Assembly (NCBI GenBank): GCA_964545715.1
Contig: CAZJHX010000099.1
Span: 1 to 38,331, forward strand
From: CAZJHX01 sp964545715
Lineage (GTDB): Bacteria > Myxococcota_A > UBA9042 > GCA-2863065
DNA: 38,331 nucleotides
Direction: 5' to 3'
Shown here: positions 1 through 7,095 of the stretch, piece after piece
Position numbering within the stretch: position 1 is the first letter of the stretch
Layout of the letters: every line of letters starts with the position of its first letter
Made by a program: the position numbers and the translations under genes
Notes under the pieces: generated by a model
Seen by the model: only the letters and a program-made list of their open reading frames with translations
What the model was told of the DNA's origin: nothing
Database searches by the model: none

Positions 1-2
1 TG

Positions 3-479
3 CAGTTTGCGGCCAAAAACGACGACCCGAAGGTGCGCCCGTACTTCATGCTGGGCGACAGCAAGCGCGCGGCCAACCTGTGGTGGTGGACGGCGCACGA
101 CGACCGTTTTGTCGAGCGCGCGGGCAAGGGCTACGGGGCGATCACGGATCAGCCGCAGTCCAGTCAGGGCCTGGCGGGCAACGTCACCTGGGACGACGGC
201 CGCTATACCATGATCGTCAAGCGCACCCTGCTGACAGATAATCCGAAGAACGACGTGCAGTTCACGCCCGGCGCCTTTTTGCCGGTGGCGTTCAATGTCT
301 GGAACGGCTCTCGTGGCGAGGTCGGCCAGCGACGCGCCCTGACGACCTGGTACTGGCTGCAGCTGATGCCGCAGGTGCCCGAGCGCGTGTACTACGTGCC
401 GCCGATCACGTTTGCGATCTCGTTCTTCTTCATGCTACTTTTGGCCCGGTGGACGCGCCGGCGCCGAGAGCAAGCCTAA
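3..479 (+). CDS. C-terminal part of ethylbenzene-dehydrogenase-type heme-binding (EB_dh) protein, 5' truncated
   Basis: The reading frame is open from the first in-frame codon at base 3 to the TAA at 477-479, so the gene starts outside the window. A GTG at 33 is in frame, but residues before it continue the fold, so it is not a convincing start. The visible 158 residues include LWWWTAHDD, a beta-rich stretch ending in FTPGAFLPVAFNVWNGSRGE, and a C-terminal membrane helix (about YVPPITFAISFFFMLLLARW) followed by a basic tail. This resembles the EB_dh domain of the gamma subunits of ethylbenzene dehydrogenase and of related heme-b electron-transfer proteins. The C-terminal anchor suggests a periplasmic domain held on the inner membrane, passing electrons between quinones or cytochromes and a partner enzyme. 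The heme ligands lie upstream or cannot be assigned here. Family assignment is by pattern recall. Confidence 0.75.
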   Translation, partial: QFAAKNDDPKVRPYFMLGDSKRAANLWWWTAHDDRFVERAGKGYGAITDQPQSSQGLAGNVTWDDGRYTMIVKRTLLTDNPKNDVQFTPGAFLPVAFNVWNGSRGEVGQRRALTTWYWLQLMPQVPERVYYVPPITFAISFFFMLLLARWTRRRREQA

Positions 480-501
480 GCCCCCACAAAAGGAGTTGCC
501 C

Positions 502-1140
502 ATGAGGTGTGCCGGACTCGCGATTAGCGTGGCCGCATTGATCTGTGGATCCGGCTGCAAATCGCCCGAAGAGAAGCTCGCCGCCAACGCGGAGGAGATC
601 GCGGAGATCATGGACGAGCACAAGGACTCGCCCGCGGACGGGGTGAAGGCCTTGCGCGAGTACCTGCAGGAGAACCTGCCGGACATGGCCGAGAACGTAG
701 CGCAGCTGTGGGTGGACCTGGACTCGGCGGAGTCGACCTCCGAGCGGCATGAGCGCCTCGATGAGATCATGGAGACGCTGACCGACGGCGCGGAGAAGCT
801 GACCAAGGCGGGGGCGGCATTCGGCAAGGCGGCAATGAAGGACGAGGGCGCCGCTGAAGAGATGGAGGCGATCGTCGAGCAGTACGCCATCTTTCGGGAT
901 CTGGAGGCGCTCGTCGAAGGCGGCGGCGAGGTCGAGTCGAGGAGCAGCAAATGCGACCGGGCGATCGATCACATGGTGGAGATCATGAAGGGCGAGGGCG
1001 CGCACGCCGACGTCATCGAGAAGATGAGCACCGGGTCCGAGCGCGAACACATGCTCAGTCAGTGCAAAAAGGAAGATCCCAAGAACATCGACTGCATGCT
1101 GAAGGCCGAGACGATGGAGGAGGTCAGCAAATGCCACTGA
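502..1140 (+). CDS. Cys-rich helical lipoprotein (paralogue 1)
   Basis: A 212-residue lipoprotein. ATG 502 is chosen because AGGAG lies at 491-495, six bases upstream, and the start gives a short hydrophobic signal ending GSGC (Cys19). The in-frame reading further upstream overlaps the preceding gene. The mature part is charged and helical (about residues 20-150). It ends in a Cys-containing tail with IDCMLKAETMEEVSKC, a motif I recall from other deltaproteobacterial small lipoproteins of unknown function. Residues 16-130 closely resemble the next protein (both have GSGCK, PEEKLA, REYL.ENLP, AFGKAA and KDE), so the two are a tandem duplication whose C-termini have diverged. The stop overlaps the next gene's start by ten bases, so co-translation is likely. 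No function can be assigned. Confidence 0.85.
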   Translation: MRCAGLAISVAALICGSGCKSPEEKLAANAEEIAEIMDEHKDSPADGVKALREYLQENLPDMAENVAQLWVDLDSAESTSERHERLDEIMETLTDGAEKLTKAGAAFGKAAMKDEGAAEEMEAIVEQYAIFRDLEALVEGGGEVESRSSKCDRAIDHMVEIMKGEGAHADVIEKMSTGSEREHMLSQCKKEDPKNIDCMLKAETMEEVSKCH

Positions 1141-2048
1141 GCCGTACACTGCTGATCACACTTGGGATTCTGGTCGTCGGCTCCGGCTGCAAGGCGCCGG
1201 AGGAGAAGCTGGCCGAGCACGCGGAGGCGATCACCAGCATCCTGAAGGACAACGTCGAGAAGCCGGAAGACGGCCTCACCGCCACGCGTGAATACCTGCA
1301 CGAGAACCTCCCGGAGATGAACCGCCTGTTTGCGGAGTTGGTGGTGGAGTTCGACGGCCTGGAGGACGCCTCCGACCGCAAGGACCGCCTCAAAGAGGTG
1401 ATCAGCGCGCTGGAGACCCCGATGAAGGACCTGATGCGGGCGACCAAGGCCTTTGGCAAGGCCGCCCGCAAGGACGAGGCGGCGATGGATCTGGTCGAGG
1501 AGATCGGCAAGAGCTACGAGAAGATGGCCGCGCGCGTGAGCGAGAAGGCGACCACGCTGCAGGCGTTCACCCGCTACCAGAACCGGGCCAAGACCACCGA
1601 GGCCATCGATCAGCTCGACAAGATCTACAAAAGCGCGGCCAACTACTACACGGCGCCGCGCGTCGAGCGTGGCACGGGCAGAAAGCTGGCGTGCCAGTTT
1701 CCCCGAAACCAGAGCCTGACGCCGGACGTCTCCAACAAGCGCTGCTGCGGCGGTGCGCTGGACGGGGACGGCGACAACCGCTGCGACGTGAACACCTCCG
1801 CCTGGACCACAGCGACGTGGTCCGCGCTGAACTTCCAGATCTACAATCAGCACTACTTCGGCTACGCGTTTCAGTCCTCGGGGACCGGCCCCAACGCCAA
1901 GTTCACGGCCAGCGCCCATGCGGATCTCGACTGCGACGGCACGCTCTCCACGTTTGAGCGTTACGGGTACGGCGACGCGTCCGCCTCTATGGCTGAGTGC
2001 TCCATGAAAGGCAGCTCCGCGTTCTACAAAGACAAAGAGACCGAGTAG
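1131..2048 (+). CDS. Lipoprotein with type IV pilin-like C-terminal domain (paralogue 2)
   Basis: 305 residues, starting at ATG 1131 inside the end of the preceding gene. The N-terminus is a lipoprotein signal ending GSGC, followed by a helical domain paralogous to the preceding protein (about residues 17-135). From about residue 146 the sequence changes character: FTRYQNRAKTTEAIDQLDKI followed by YKSAANYYTAPRV, then RGTG, CQFP, a CC pair, DGDGDNRCD, TWSALNFQI and HADLDCDGTLSTFERYG. This is the layout of the mature part of deltaproteobacterial type IV pilins and minor pilins: helix, alpha-beta loop, beta sheet and D-region cysteines. The pilin's own prepilin cleavage site and hydrophobic N-terminal helix are absent, replaced by the lipoprotein anchor. 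The protein cannot be processed like a normal pilin. It is probably an outer- or inner-membrane-tethered pilin-fold protein. Its role, such as docking to pili or pseudopili, is unknown. Confidence 0.88.
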   Translation: MPLSRTLLITLGILVVGSGCKAPEEKLAEHAEAITSILKDNVEKPEDGLTATREYLHENLPEMNRLFAELVVEFDGLEDASDRKDRLKEVISALETPMKDLMRATKAFGKAARKDEAAMDLVEEIGKSYEKMAARVSEKATTLQAFTRYQNRAKTTEAIDQLDKIYKSAANYYTAPRVERGTGRKLACQFPRNQSLTPDVSNKRCCGGALDGDGDNRCDVNTSAWTTATWSALNFQIYNQHYFGYAFQSSGTGPNAKFTASAHADLDCDGTLSTFERYGYGDASASMAECSMKGSSAFYKDKETE

Positions 2049-2104
2049 CCCAGCGGCTCTTAGTGCTTCGAAAGGACACGACGTTCATATAGGCTAAACG
2101 GCCG

Positions 2105-3745
2105 ATGGAGCACGAACACGAGAAGGGCGCTCAGCCCGCGTCAACCAAGACCACGTCGTCGTCCTCATCGACTACCAGCAGCCGCCTTCCGGGCGTCGGC
2201 GCCGTCCAGGGCTACAGCGCTCAGCAGCTGATGCTGAAGCCCAGCGCCCAGCCGGGATACATGGACCAGCTGCAGTCGCTGCGGCCCGAGCTGCGCGATG
2301 AGCTGCTCAACCTGGATGAAGCGGAGCTGAAGGATCCCGAGGTCGCGGGCGAGATCGAGGCCCGGGCCGAGGACGAGGTCGAGACCCCGGCACCCGAGCC
2401 CTTGGAGCAGGTGCAGCTGCGCACCGACTCGGCGTCCGGCTCCTCCAGCACGGCGCGCCCTGCGCAGAGCAAGCTGGCCAGCCGCGAGCGCACGGTCAAA
2501 GCGGGCACGGTCCGCACGCCGACAGTCAGCTACAAAGCGTCCGACTACAAGGGCAACGACACGGTCAACACCGCAGTCGGCTGCTTTCACACCGAGGTCC
2601 GCGGGGGGCGTCAGGGCGCCGCGTTTACGATCCTCAAAGACAACCCGCTCGCCGTCACCGGCCTGGCGTGGCGCGGCCTGACGTCTGCCGAGCGCATGAC
2701 GCACCTGAACGCGCTGACCCGCGACGCGGACGTCATGAGCGACAAGGGCGACCAGATCCTCAAAACGATGGCCTTCACGGTCAGTGAGCTGGATGTGGTC
2801 ACCAAAGCCTTTGAGCTGCGCTTCAACCTGTCGGTCGGGCAGACGCTCTCCACCGACAAGACCGGCAAGGACTGGGACGTCGCGGGCCTGCGTCGCTGCT
2901 GGGCGATTCTGGAGCTGCTGCCTGCCGAGCACGTGGAGAACAGCCCGGATCTCGACCACTGGACCCGGTTTGTGGGCGGCTATGGCTGGTACAACAGCGG
3001 TCGCGATGAGGCCTCCTTCGGCTATGACGGCCTGGACAGCACCACGCGCGGCAGCCCCGAAGGCAACCACATGGACGGGGTCAACTGGTTCAACGAGACC
3101 GTGCGCCACGAGGTCGGGCACGCCGTTGACAATCAGTTGGGCTCCACGACTGACGCCATCGTGATCAACGCAGGCCCCAAGTGGCAGACCCACGGCGCGC
3201 AGGCGGCGCTGACCGCGATGCTGGCTGCGGGCGGTACCATCGCGACCTGGGCTGACGCGGGGCAGAAGCGCGAGATCGAGGCCGTCCTGCTGGACTGCAT
3301 GCAAAACAACACGCCCGACGACCTGTACACCAACCTGGCCGCCATGAGCTGCTGGGGCGACCTCTCCAGCTCTGAGCAGGACAGCATCAAGTACGACCGG
3401 GTTGCGCTGACCGTCAAAGACTGCGGCAGCGAGGACAAGGCGCCCTGGAACAACCTGTCGAGCATGGGGTGGAACGTGGGCGGCCGGCACTATCAGGTGC
3501 ACTACGACGCGCGCGGGTGGACCAGCTACGACCCGGCGGCCCTGGGCGTCAAGGTCTCGCGATATCAGTTCCGCGCCCAGGGCGAGTGGTTCGCCGAGGC
3601 CTATGCGTGCTACTACCATCCGGACACCAGCGGCAACACGGGCACGATGTTGGCTGAGGCCGACAGCGGGACCAAGCGCTGGTTCGACGCCAACGTAGCC
3701 ACGATGGGCAGCGGCAGCTCGACGACGCAATCCGGCTCGCCGTGA
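2105..3745 (+). CDS. Anthrax-lethal-factor-like (ATLF) zinc metalloprotease, no signal peptide
   Basis: 546 residues from ATG 2105. Residues 1-30 are polar, rich in Ser, Thr and Lys, with no signal peptide. Residues 30-150 form a charged Pro/Glu linker region. The catalytic region has VRHEVGHAVDNQLG, with H335, E336 and H339, and a downstream GEWFAEAYACYY with E494 and E497. This pairing matches the gluzincin active site of anthrax lethal factor (HEFGHAVD followed by EFFAEAF), where the Glu opening the second motif is the third zinc ligand, so E494 is the likely ligand. The spacing is about 150 residues, against roughly 45 in lethal factor, so a large insertion containing three Cys lies between. 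A polar N-terminal leader on a protease without a signal peptide would suit a cargo of a contractile or other specialised secretion machine, but no such machine is visible here. The gene stands alone, 31 bases before the next. Confidence 0.8.
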   Translation: MEHEHEKGAQPASTKTTSSSSSTTSSRLPGVGAVQGYSAQQLMLKPSAQPGYMDQLQSLRPELRDELLNLDEAELKDPEVAGEIEARAEDEVETPAPEPLEQVQLRTDSASGSSSTARPAQSKLASRERTVKAGTVRTPTVSYKASDYKGNDTVNTAVGCFHTEVRGGRQGAAFTILKDNPLAVTGLAWRGLTSAERMTHLNALTRDADVMSDKGDQILKTMAFTVSELDVVTKAFELRFNLSVGQTLSTDKTGKDWDVAGLRRCWAILELLPAEHVENSPDLDHWTRFVGGYGWYNSGRDEASFGYDGLDSTTRGSPEGNHMDGVNWFNETVRHEVGHAVDNQLGSTTDAIVINAGPKWQTHGAQAALTAMLAAGGTIATWADAGQKREIEAVLLDCMQNNTPDDLYTNLAAMSCWGDLSSSEQDSIKYDRVALTVKDCGSEDKAPWNNLSSMGWNVGGRHYQVHYDARGWTSYDPAALGVKVSRYQFRAQGEWFAEAYACYYHPDTSGNTGTMLAEADSGTKRWFDANVATMGSGSSTTQSGSP

Positions 3746-3776
3746 CCGCGCGCCTGGGAGACGCCGCCAAAAACCG

Positions 3777-4319
3777 ATGCCGCCTGCGATCGACCGTGAA
3801 GAAGCCCTGGCCCGCGCCGGTAAAGCGGTGGCCACACACAAGAGCGACCCCGGCCAGGGCGAGCTGGTCCTGCGCGAGCTGAAGCGGGCAGAGGTCCCCG
3901 GCTGGCTGGTCTTTCGAGCGCGGATCGTCCCAACCGACTCACAACAACGGCCCAGCCCATGGACGGTCGGGATGGTGAGCGCAGACGAGGTGGTCCTCAC
4001 CGAGGCCAAGACCCTGCCGCGTCTCTTTGCCGCGTGGGGATATGGACCCAAAGCGCGCCCGGTGTCGGCCGACACCTTTGCCAGAGTCGTGGCCTTTCTG
4101 CAGTCGCACACATCGTCCGTATCGGCCGTGCTCTCGGACACCGATCTGGAGAGCCTGCGTCCGGACCTGCGCAAGCGACTGTCGGCCCCCCGAGAGCGCA
4201 GCGTGTGGGGCAAGACGGCGGTCGAGTTCTGGAGCCGGTCCGGCAACCCGCCGTTCTGGCTGAACACCATCGTGTTCGCGTCCGACGGCACCTTCACCGC
4301 CACCCGCAAAACCCTCTAA
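3777..4319 (+). CDS. Hypothetical protein, first gene of CpXC/aminopropyltransferase operon
   Basis: 180 residues from ATG 3777. I do not recognise the family. It has no signal peptide, membrane helix or cysteine cluster. The N-terminal half alternates predicted strand and helix (RAEVPGWLVFRARIV, WTVGMVSADEVVL) and looks like a small alpha/beta cytoplasmic domain. The C-terminal part has a helical stretch (SDTDLESLRPDLRKRL) and ends in strands (PFWLNTIVFASDGTFTATRK). The stop TAA shares its last base with the ATG of the next gene (TAATG), so translation is coupled, and the three genes to 6504 are best read as one operon. The protein may be an accessory to the CpXC protein or the aminopropyltransferase-like enzyme. 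No clear Shine-Dalgarno sequence precedes the start. Confidence 0.8.
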   Translation: MPPAIDREEALARAGKAVATHKSDPGQGELVLRELKRAEVPGWLVFRARIVPTDSQQRPSPWTVGMVSADEVVLTEAKTLPRLFAAWGYGPKARPVSADTFARVVAFLQSHTSSVSAVLSDTDLESLRPDLRKRLSAPRERSVWGKTAVEFWSRSGNPPFWLNTIVFASDGTFTATRKTL

Positions 4320-4999
4320 TGTCCGTCTTTGCCGAAAAGGACGTGACCTGCCCGGCGTGCGGCGTGACCGAGCGTCGCAACATCGCCAAGAGCATCCATG
4401 GTCCACGCGTGCCGGCGGTCGTCGACGCAATTCGGTCGCGCTCGTTTCAGGTCTTCAACTGCGGAAGCTGTGAGGCCCAATACGACGTCGCGCATCCGTG
4501 CACGTACGTCGACTTTGACAAAAAGCACTACGTGGCGCTGTTTCCGTCGAGCTCCGAGTCGTCCTGGGCGGAGTCCGAGGCCGTGACCACGGCCACTTTT
4601 CAGCAGGCGATGGTCGACTTGGCTCCCGACGCCGTCCGGCAGCAGTCAGCCGGCTTCACAGTGCGCTGCGTCTTCGGGCTGGACGGCTTTGGCGACAAGA
4701 TCGCCTGTCTGACCGAGGGTCTGGACGACGTGGCGCTGGAGATCTGCAAGCTGGACCTGCTGCGCTTCAGGGGACTGCGCGCGGGCCTGGCCTACCGACC
4801 CCGCCTTATCGGCGTCGATGGAGACACCCTGCAGCTGAGGGTCTGGACACCCAACAAACCCGAGCCGGTCACGACCACCATCGAGCGCGCTACGGTTCAT
4901 CAAGTGGCCACACATCCGGACTGGGCCGCTGCACGCGACGCGCTGGCTGAGGGCCCCTGGGTGGACGTGGGCCGCGTCATGATGGGAGCCGCCCGGTGA
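4319..4999 (+). CDS. CpXC domain zinc-binding protein
   Basis: 226 residues. ATG 4319 overlaps the previous stop by one base. The N-terminus carries two CXXC pairs, VTCPACG near residue 10 and FNCGSCEAQYD near residue 49, in the arrangement that defines the CpXC family of presumed zinc-binding bacterial proteins. Between and after them are strands of a small beta-rich fold (TYVDFDKKHYVALFPSS). The rest (residues 80-226) is an alpha/beta region with FTVRCVFGLDGFGDKIACL, also seen in longer CpXC proteins. No signal peptide, so cytoplasmic. It overlaps the next gene by four bases (GTGA), giving tight coupling to an aminopropyltransferase-like enzyme. The biochemical role of CpXC proteins is unknown. 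The context suggests a role with polyamine-type chemistry, which is inference only. Confidence 0.85.
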   Translation: MSVFAEKDVTCPACGVTERRNIAKSIHGPRVPAVVDAIRSRSFQVFNCGSCEAQYDVAHPCTYVDFDKKHYVALFPSSSESSWAESEAVTTATFQQAMVDLAPDAVRQQSAGFTVRCVFGLDGFGDKIACLTEGLDDVALEICKLDLLRFRGLRAGLAYRPRLIGVDGDTLQLRVWTPNKPEPVTTTIERATVHQVATHPDWAAARDALAEGPWVDVGRVMMGAAR

Positions 5000-6504
5000 A
5001 GATCTTCGAGCAGCGCTCTGAGCTGCAGCTGATCACGCTGACCCACGAGGCCGGCCTCGGCGTCACGCTGCTGCTGGACGAGATGCCGCAGCTCAGTGAG
5101 ACGATCGAGTACCGCTACCACGAGTGCCTGGCGGTGGCCCCGGCGCTATTCGGCGCCCCGAGGACAGTCTTTGTAGGCGGCGGTGGTGACGGGCTCGCGG
5201 CCACCCGATTGCTGCGGATGGACAGCGTGGAGCGCATCGTCCTGTGCGACTACGACCCGCTCATGACGCAGCTGGCCACCGAGCAGGAGGATCTCGTCCG
5301 CATGAACGGCGGCAGCATGGCCGACCCGCGCGTGGAGGTGATCAACGCGGACGCCGTGGCGTGGCTGGAGGCGACGTCCGAGACCTTTGACCTGATCATC
5401 TGCGACTTTCCCGACCCGTATTTCCCGGAGCTTGGGCGCCTGTACACCGTGGAGCTGTTTCAGTTGGTGTTCGACCGGCTGACCGAGACCGGCACGATGA
5501 TCACCCAGACCCTGGCCATCCCGGAGGTCACGCGCATAATCCGCGCGGGCGTGCGCGCGACCTTCCCGCACGAGGGCTACTTTCGGGGCGACTCGGGCGC
5601 CGGCTTCACGCTGGGCAGCAAGCGCCCGCTGGAGCGTCGCGAGCCGGTGCCGGACTGGGCCATGTACATCAGCGACGGCATGGCGGATGCGCTGTTTGTG
5701 CTGCCGCGCGACGTCGAAGCGGAGCTGAGCCCAGACGAGACGAGCCCGGCGACGGGCGACGGATTGGCGGTCGTCAAAGCCGCGATCGCGCGCGGGATGG
5801 CGCCGCTGATGGCCGAGCCGCACCCGTACCTGCCCAACGCGACCGAGGTCTACCTGACCAAAGAGACGGCCGAGCGCATCACCGACGGCCAGATCGGGCT
5901 GCTGCTCGAGGGGCTGGCCGAGCGGCGGCGGCTGATCGTGGTCGTCTCGGCGGACCTGACCGACACCTTTGCGCCGCGGCTGGAGGCGATGGGCTATTCG
6001 CGCGGCGACAAGTCGTACGAGCACTACCGCGCGCCGCTGACCCAGGCGCTGAAAGACCATCACGCCGCCTACTGGGCGCGCGTCGACGACGGCTCGGTCA
6101 CCGACGTCGAGGCCAGAACCTGCCGCCCAGACGAGGACGAGACGATCAAGGCGCTGCTGGAGCGCTACCTACGGGACCACGGCCATCGCTTTTACGACGC
6201 GCCGGGCAGCCGCTTCGACTTCAACGCGCGGGGCCGCTATGTGGTGACGCGCGGGGCGGACGAGCAGCCGGTCGGGTTCTTCAAGCTGCTGGAGAAGGAG
6301 GACGGCCGCGTCATGGAGCTGGAGATCCTGTACGGGGTCGGCAGCCCACGCCAGCATCTGCTCTCCCTGATCCTGGTGGTGAACTATCTGGACCGGATCG
6401 GTGCGGGCGCCGTGGAGTGCTATGTACCGGCGGGCGTCTTCGGCAAGAGCCTCAAGCGGCTGGGCGCCGAGAAGATCGACACCCTGCACACCTACATCGC
6501 CTGA
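4996..6504 (+). CDS. Spermidine synthase-like aminopropyltransferase fused to GNAT-like domain
   Basis: 502 residues from GTG 4996, which overlaps the preceding TGA. Residues 1-230 have the spermidine synthase / class I methyltransferase fold: the nucleotide motif VFVGGGGDGLAATRLL (GGGGDG at 61-66), the acidic loop VLCDYDP, and DLIICDFPDPYFP followed by LYTVELFQLVF, where Asp of CDFPDP matches the catalytic gate Asp of aminopropyltransferases. The final ~150 residues are a separate domain ending in an LVVNYLDRIGAGAVECYVPA stretch like the acetyl-CoA half of GNAT acyltransferases. A two-domain protein of this kind could transfer an aminopropyl or related group from decarboxylated SAM and then acylate the product, but the substrate cannot be read from the sequence. 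It is the last gene of the operon with the CpXC protein. The GNAT call is weaker than the first domain. Confidence 0.85.
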   Translation: MKIFEQRSELQLITLTHEAGLGVTLLLDEMPQLSETIEYRYHECLAVAPALFGAPRTVFVGGGGDGLAATRLLRMDSVERIVLCDYDPLMTQLATEQEDLVRMNGGSMADPRVEVINADAVAWLEATSETFDLIICDFPDPYFPELGRLYTVELFQLVFDRLTETGTMITQTLAIPEVTRIIRAGVRATFPHEGYFRGDSGAGFTLGSKRPLERREPVPDWAMYISDGMADALFVLPRDVEAELSPDETSPATGDGLAVVKAAIARGMAPLMAEPHPYLPNATEVYLTKETAERITDGQIGLLLEGLAERRRLIVVVSADLTDTFAPRLEAMGYSRGDKSYEHYRAPLTQALKDHHAAYWARVDDGSVTDVEARTCRPDEDETIKALLERYLRDHGHRFYDAPGSRFDFNARGRYVVTRGADEQPVGFFKLLEKEDGRVMELEILYGVGSPRQHLLSLILVVNYLDRIGAGAVECYVPAGVFGKSLKRLGAEKIDTLHTYIA

Positions 6505-6562
6505 CGCTCCTGGATGGTACACAGCCCGGAATAGGCCGCAGGGGGACCGGGTTGCGATCTTC

Positions 6563-7090
6563 ATGGGTGAGCTCATCTCATTTCCGGACGAAGATCGGCG
6601 GCGCTGGAGAGACAACATGCGCTGCAAGGGGTTCCACCACCTCCTGCCCGATCGTCTGGCGCAAACGCAGTGGGCCGGCTTTCGCCGCGTGCGGCATGCC
6701 TCGAAGCTCGGCCCATGGCTGATCGGCTGGGACCGCTGGGCCTTTGAGGCAATGGTCGCGTTTCCCGATCGGGTCACTCCCGAAGCTACGGACCAGATCT
6801 GCGCCGTTCGATTCGCCGGTTGCGACCGCCGCATCGCCTGTCACAGTCGCCACCTGCACATCGCCTATAGCTACATTCGATTTCAGCTCTTCGCGCAGTG
6901 GCCTCATCAGCGCTTGTTTCGCCGACTGCGCGAGTCCGACGAGCGACGCCCACGGGGAACCACCAAGGGCGCGTTACAGATCGAATCGCTGCAATTCGCG
7001 GGCTCCGGCGGTGTGCCGGTTCGCTTTCAAGTAAAACCGTGGGTGATGCCCGACTATCCGATGTTGCGAGAGTTCTTTTTAGACGACTGA
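6563..7090 (+). CDS. Hypothetical protein
   Basis: 175 residues from ATG 6563, 58 bases after the aminopropyltransferase gene. I do not recognise the family. The protein is rich in Arg, Trp, Phe and His (for example GFHHLLPDRLAQTQWAGFRR and CHSRHLHIAYSYIRFQLFAQ), with no signal peptide and no clear membrane helix. Several Cys/His residues in the middle (ICAVRFAGCDRR, CHSRH) could bind metal, but no known motif is evident. Codon choice is less biased toward G/C third positions than in its neighbours, which could mean recent acquisition or a non-coding stretch. No clear Shine-Dalgarno is present. It stops five bases before the end of the convergent gene. It is kept because it fills the gap exactly and has a regular amino acid make-up, but confidence is moderate. 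Confidence 0.55.
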   Translation: MGELISFPDEDRRRWRDNMRCKGFHHLLPDRLAQTQWAGFRRVRHASKLGPWLIGWDRWAFEAMVAFPDRVTPEATDQICAVRFAGCDRRIACHSRHLHIAYSYIRFQLFAQWPHQRLFRRLRESDERRPRGTTKGALQIESLQFAGSGGVPVRFQVKPWVMPDYPMLREFFLDD

Positions 7091-7095
7091 GCCCG

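Noticed and set aside
2165..4309. 714-codon minus-strand open frame opposite the zinc protease gene
   Set aside because: It lies antisense to two well-supported genes, is Arg/Ala/Gly/Val-rich without any domain, and arises because high-GC third positions remove stop codons from the opposite strand.
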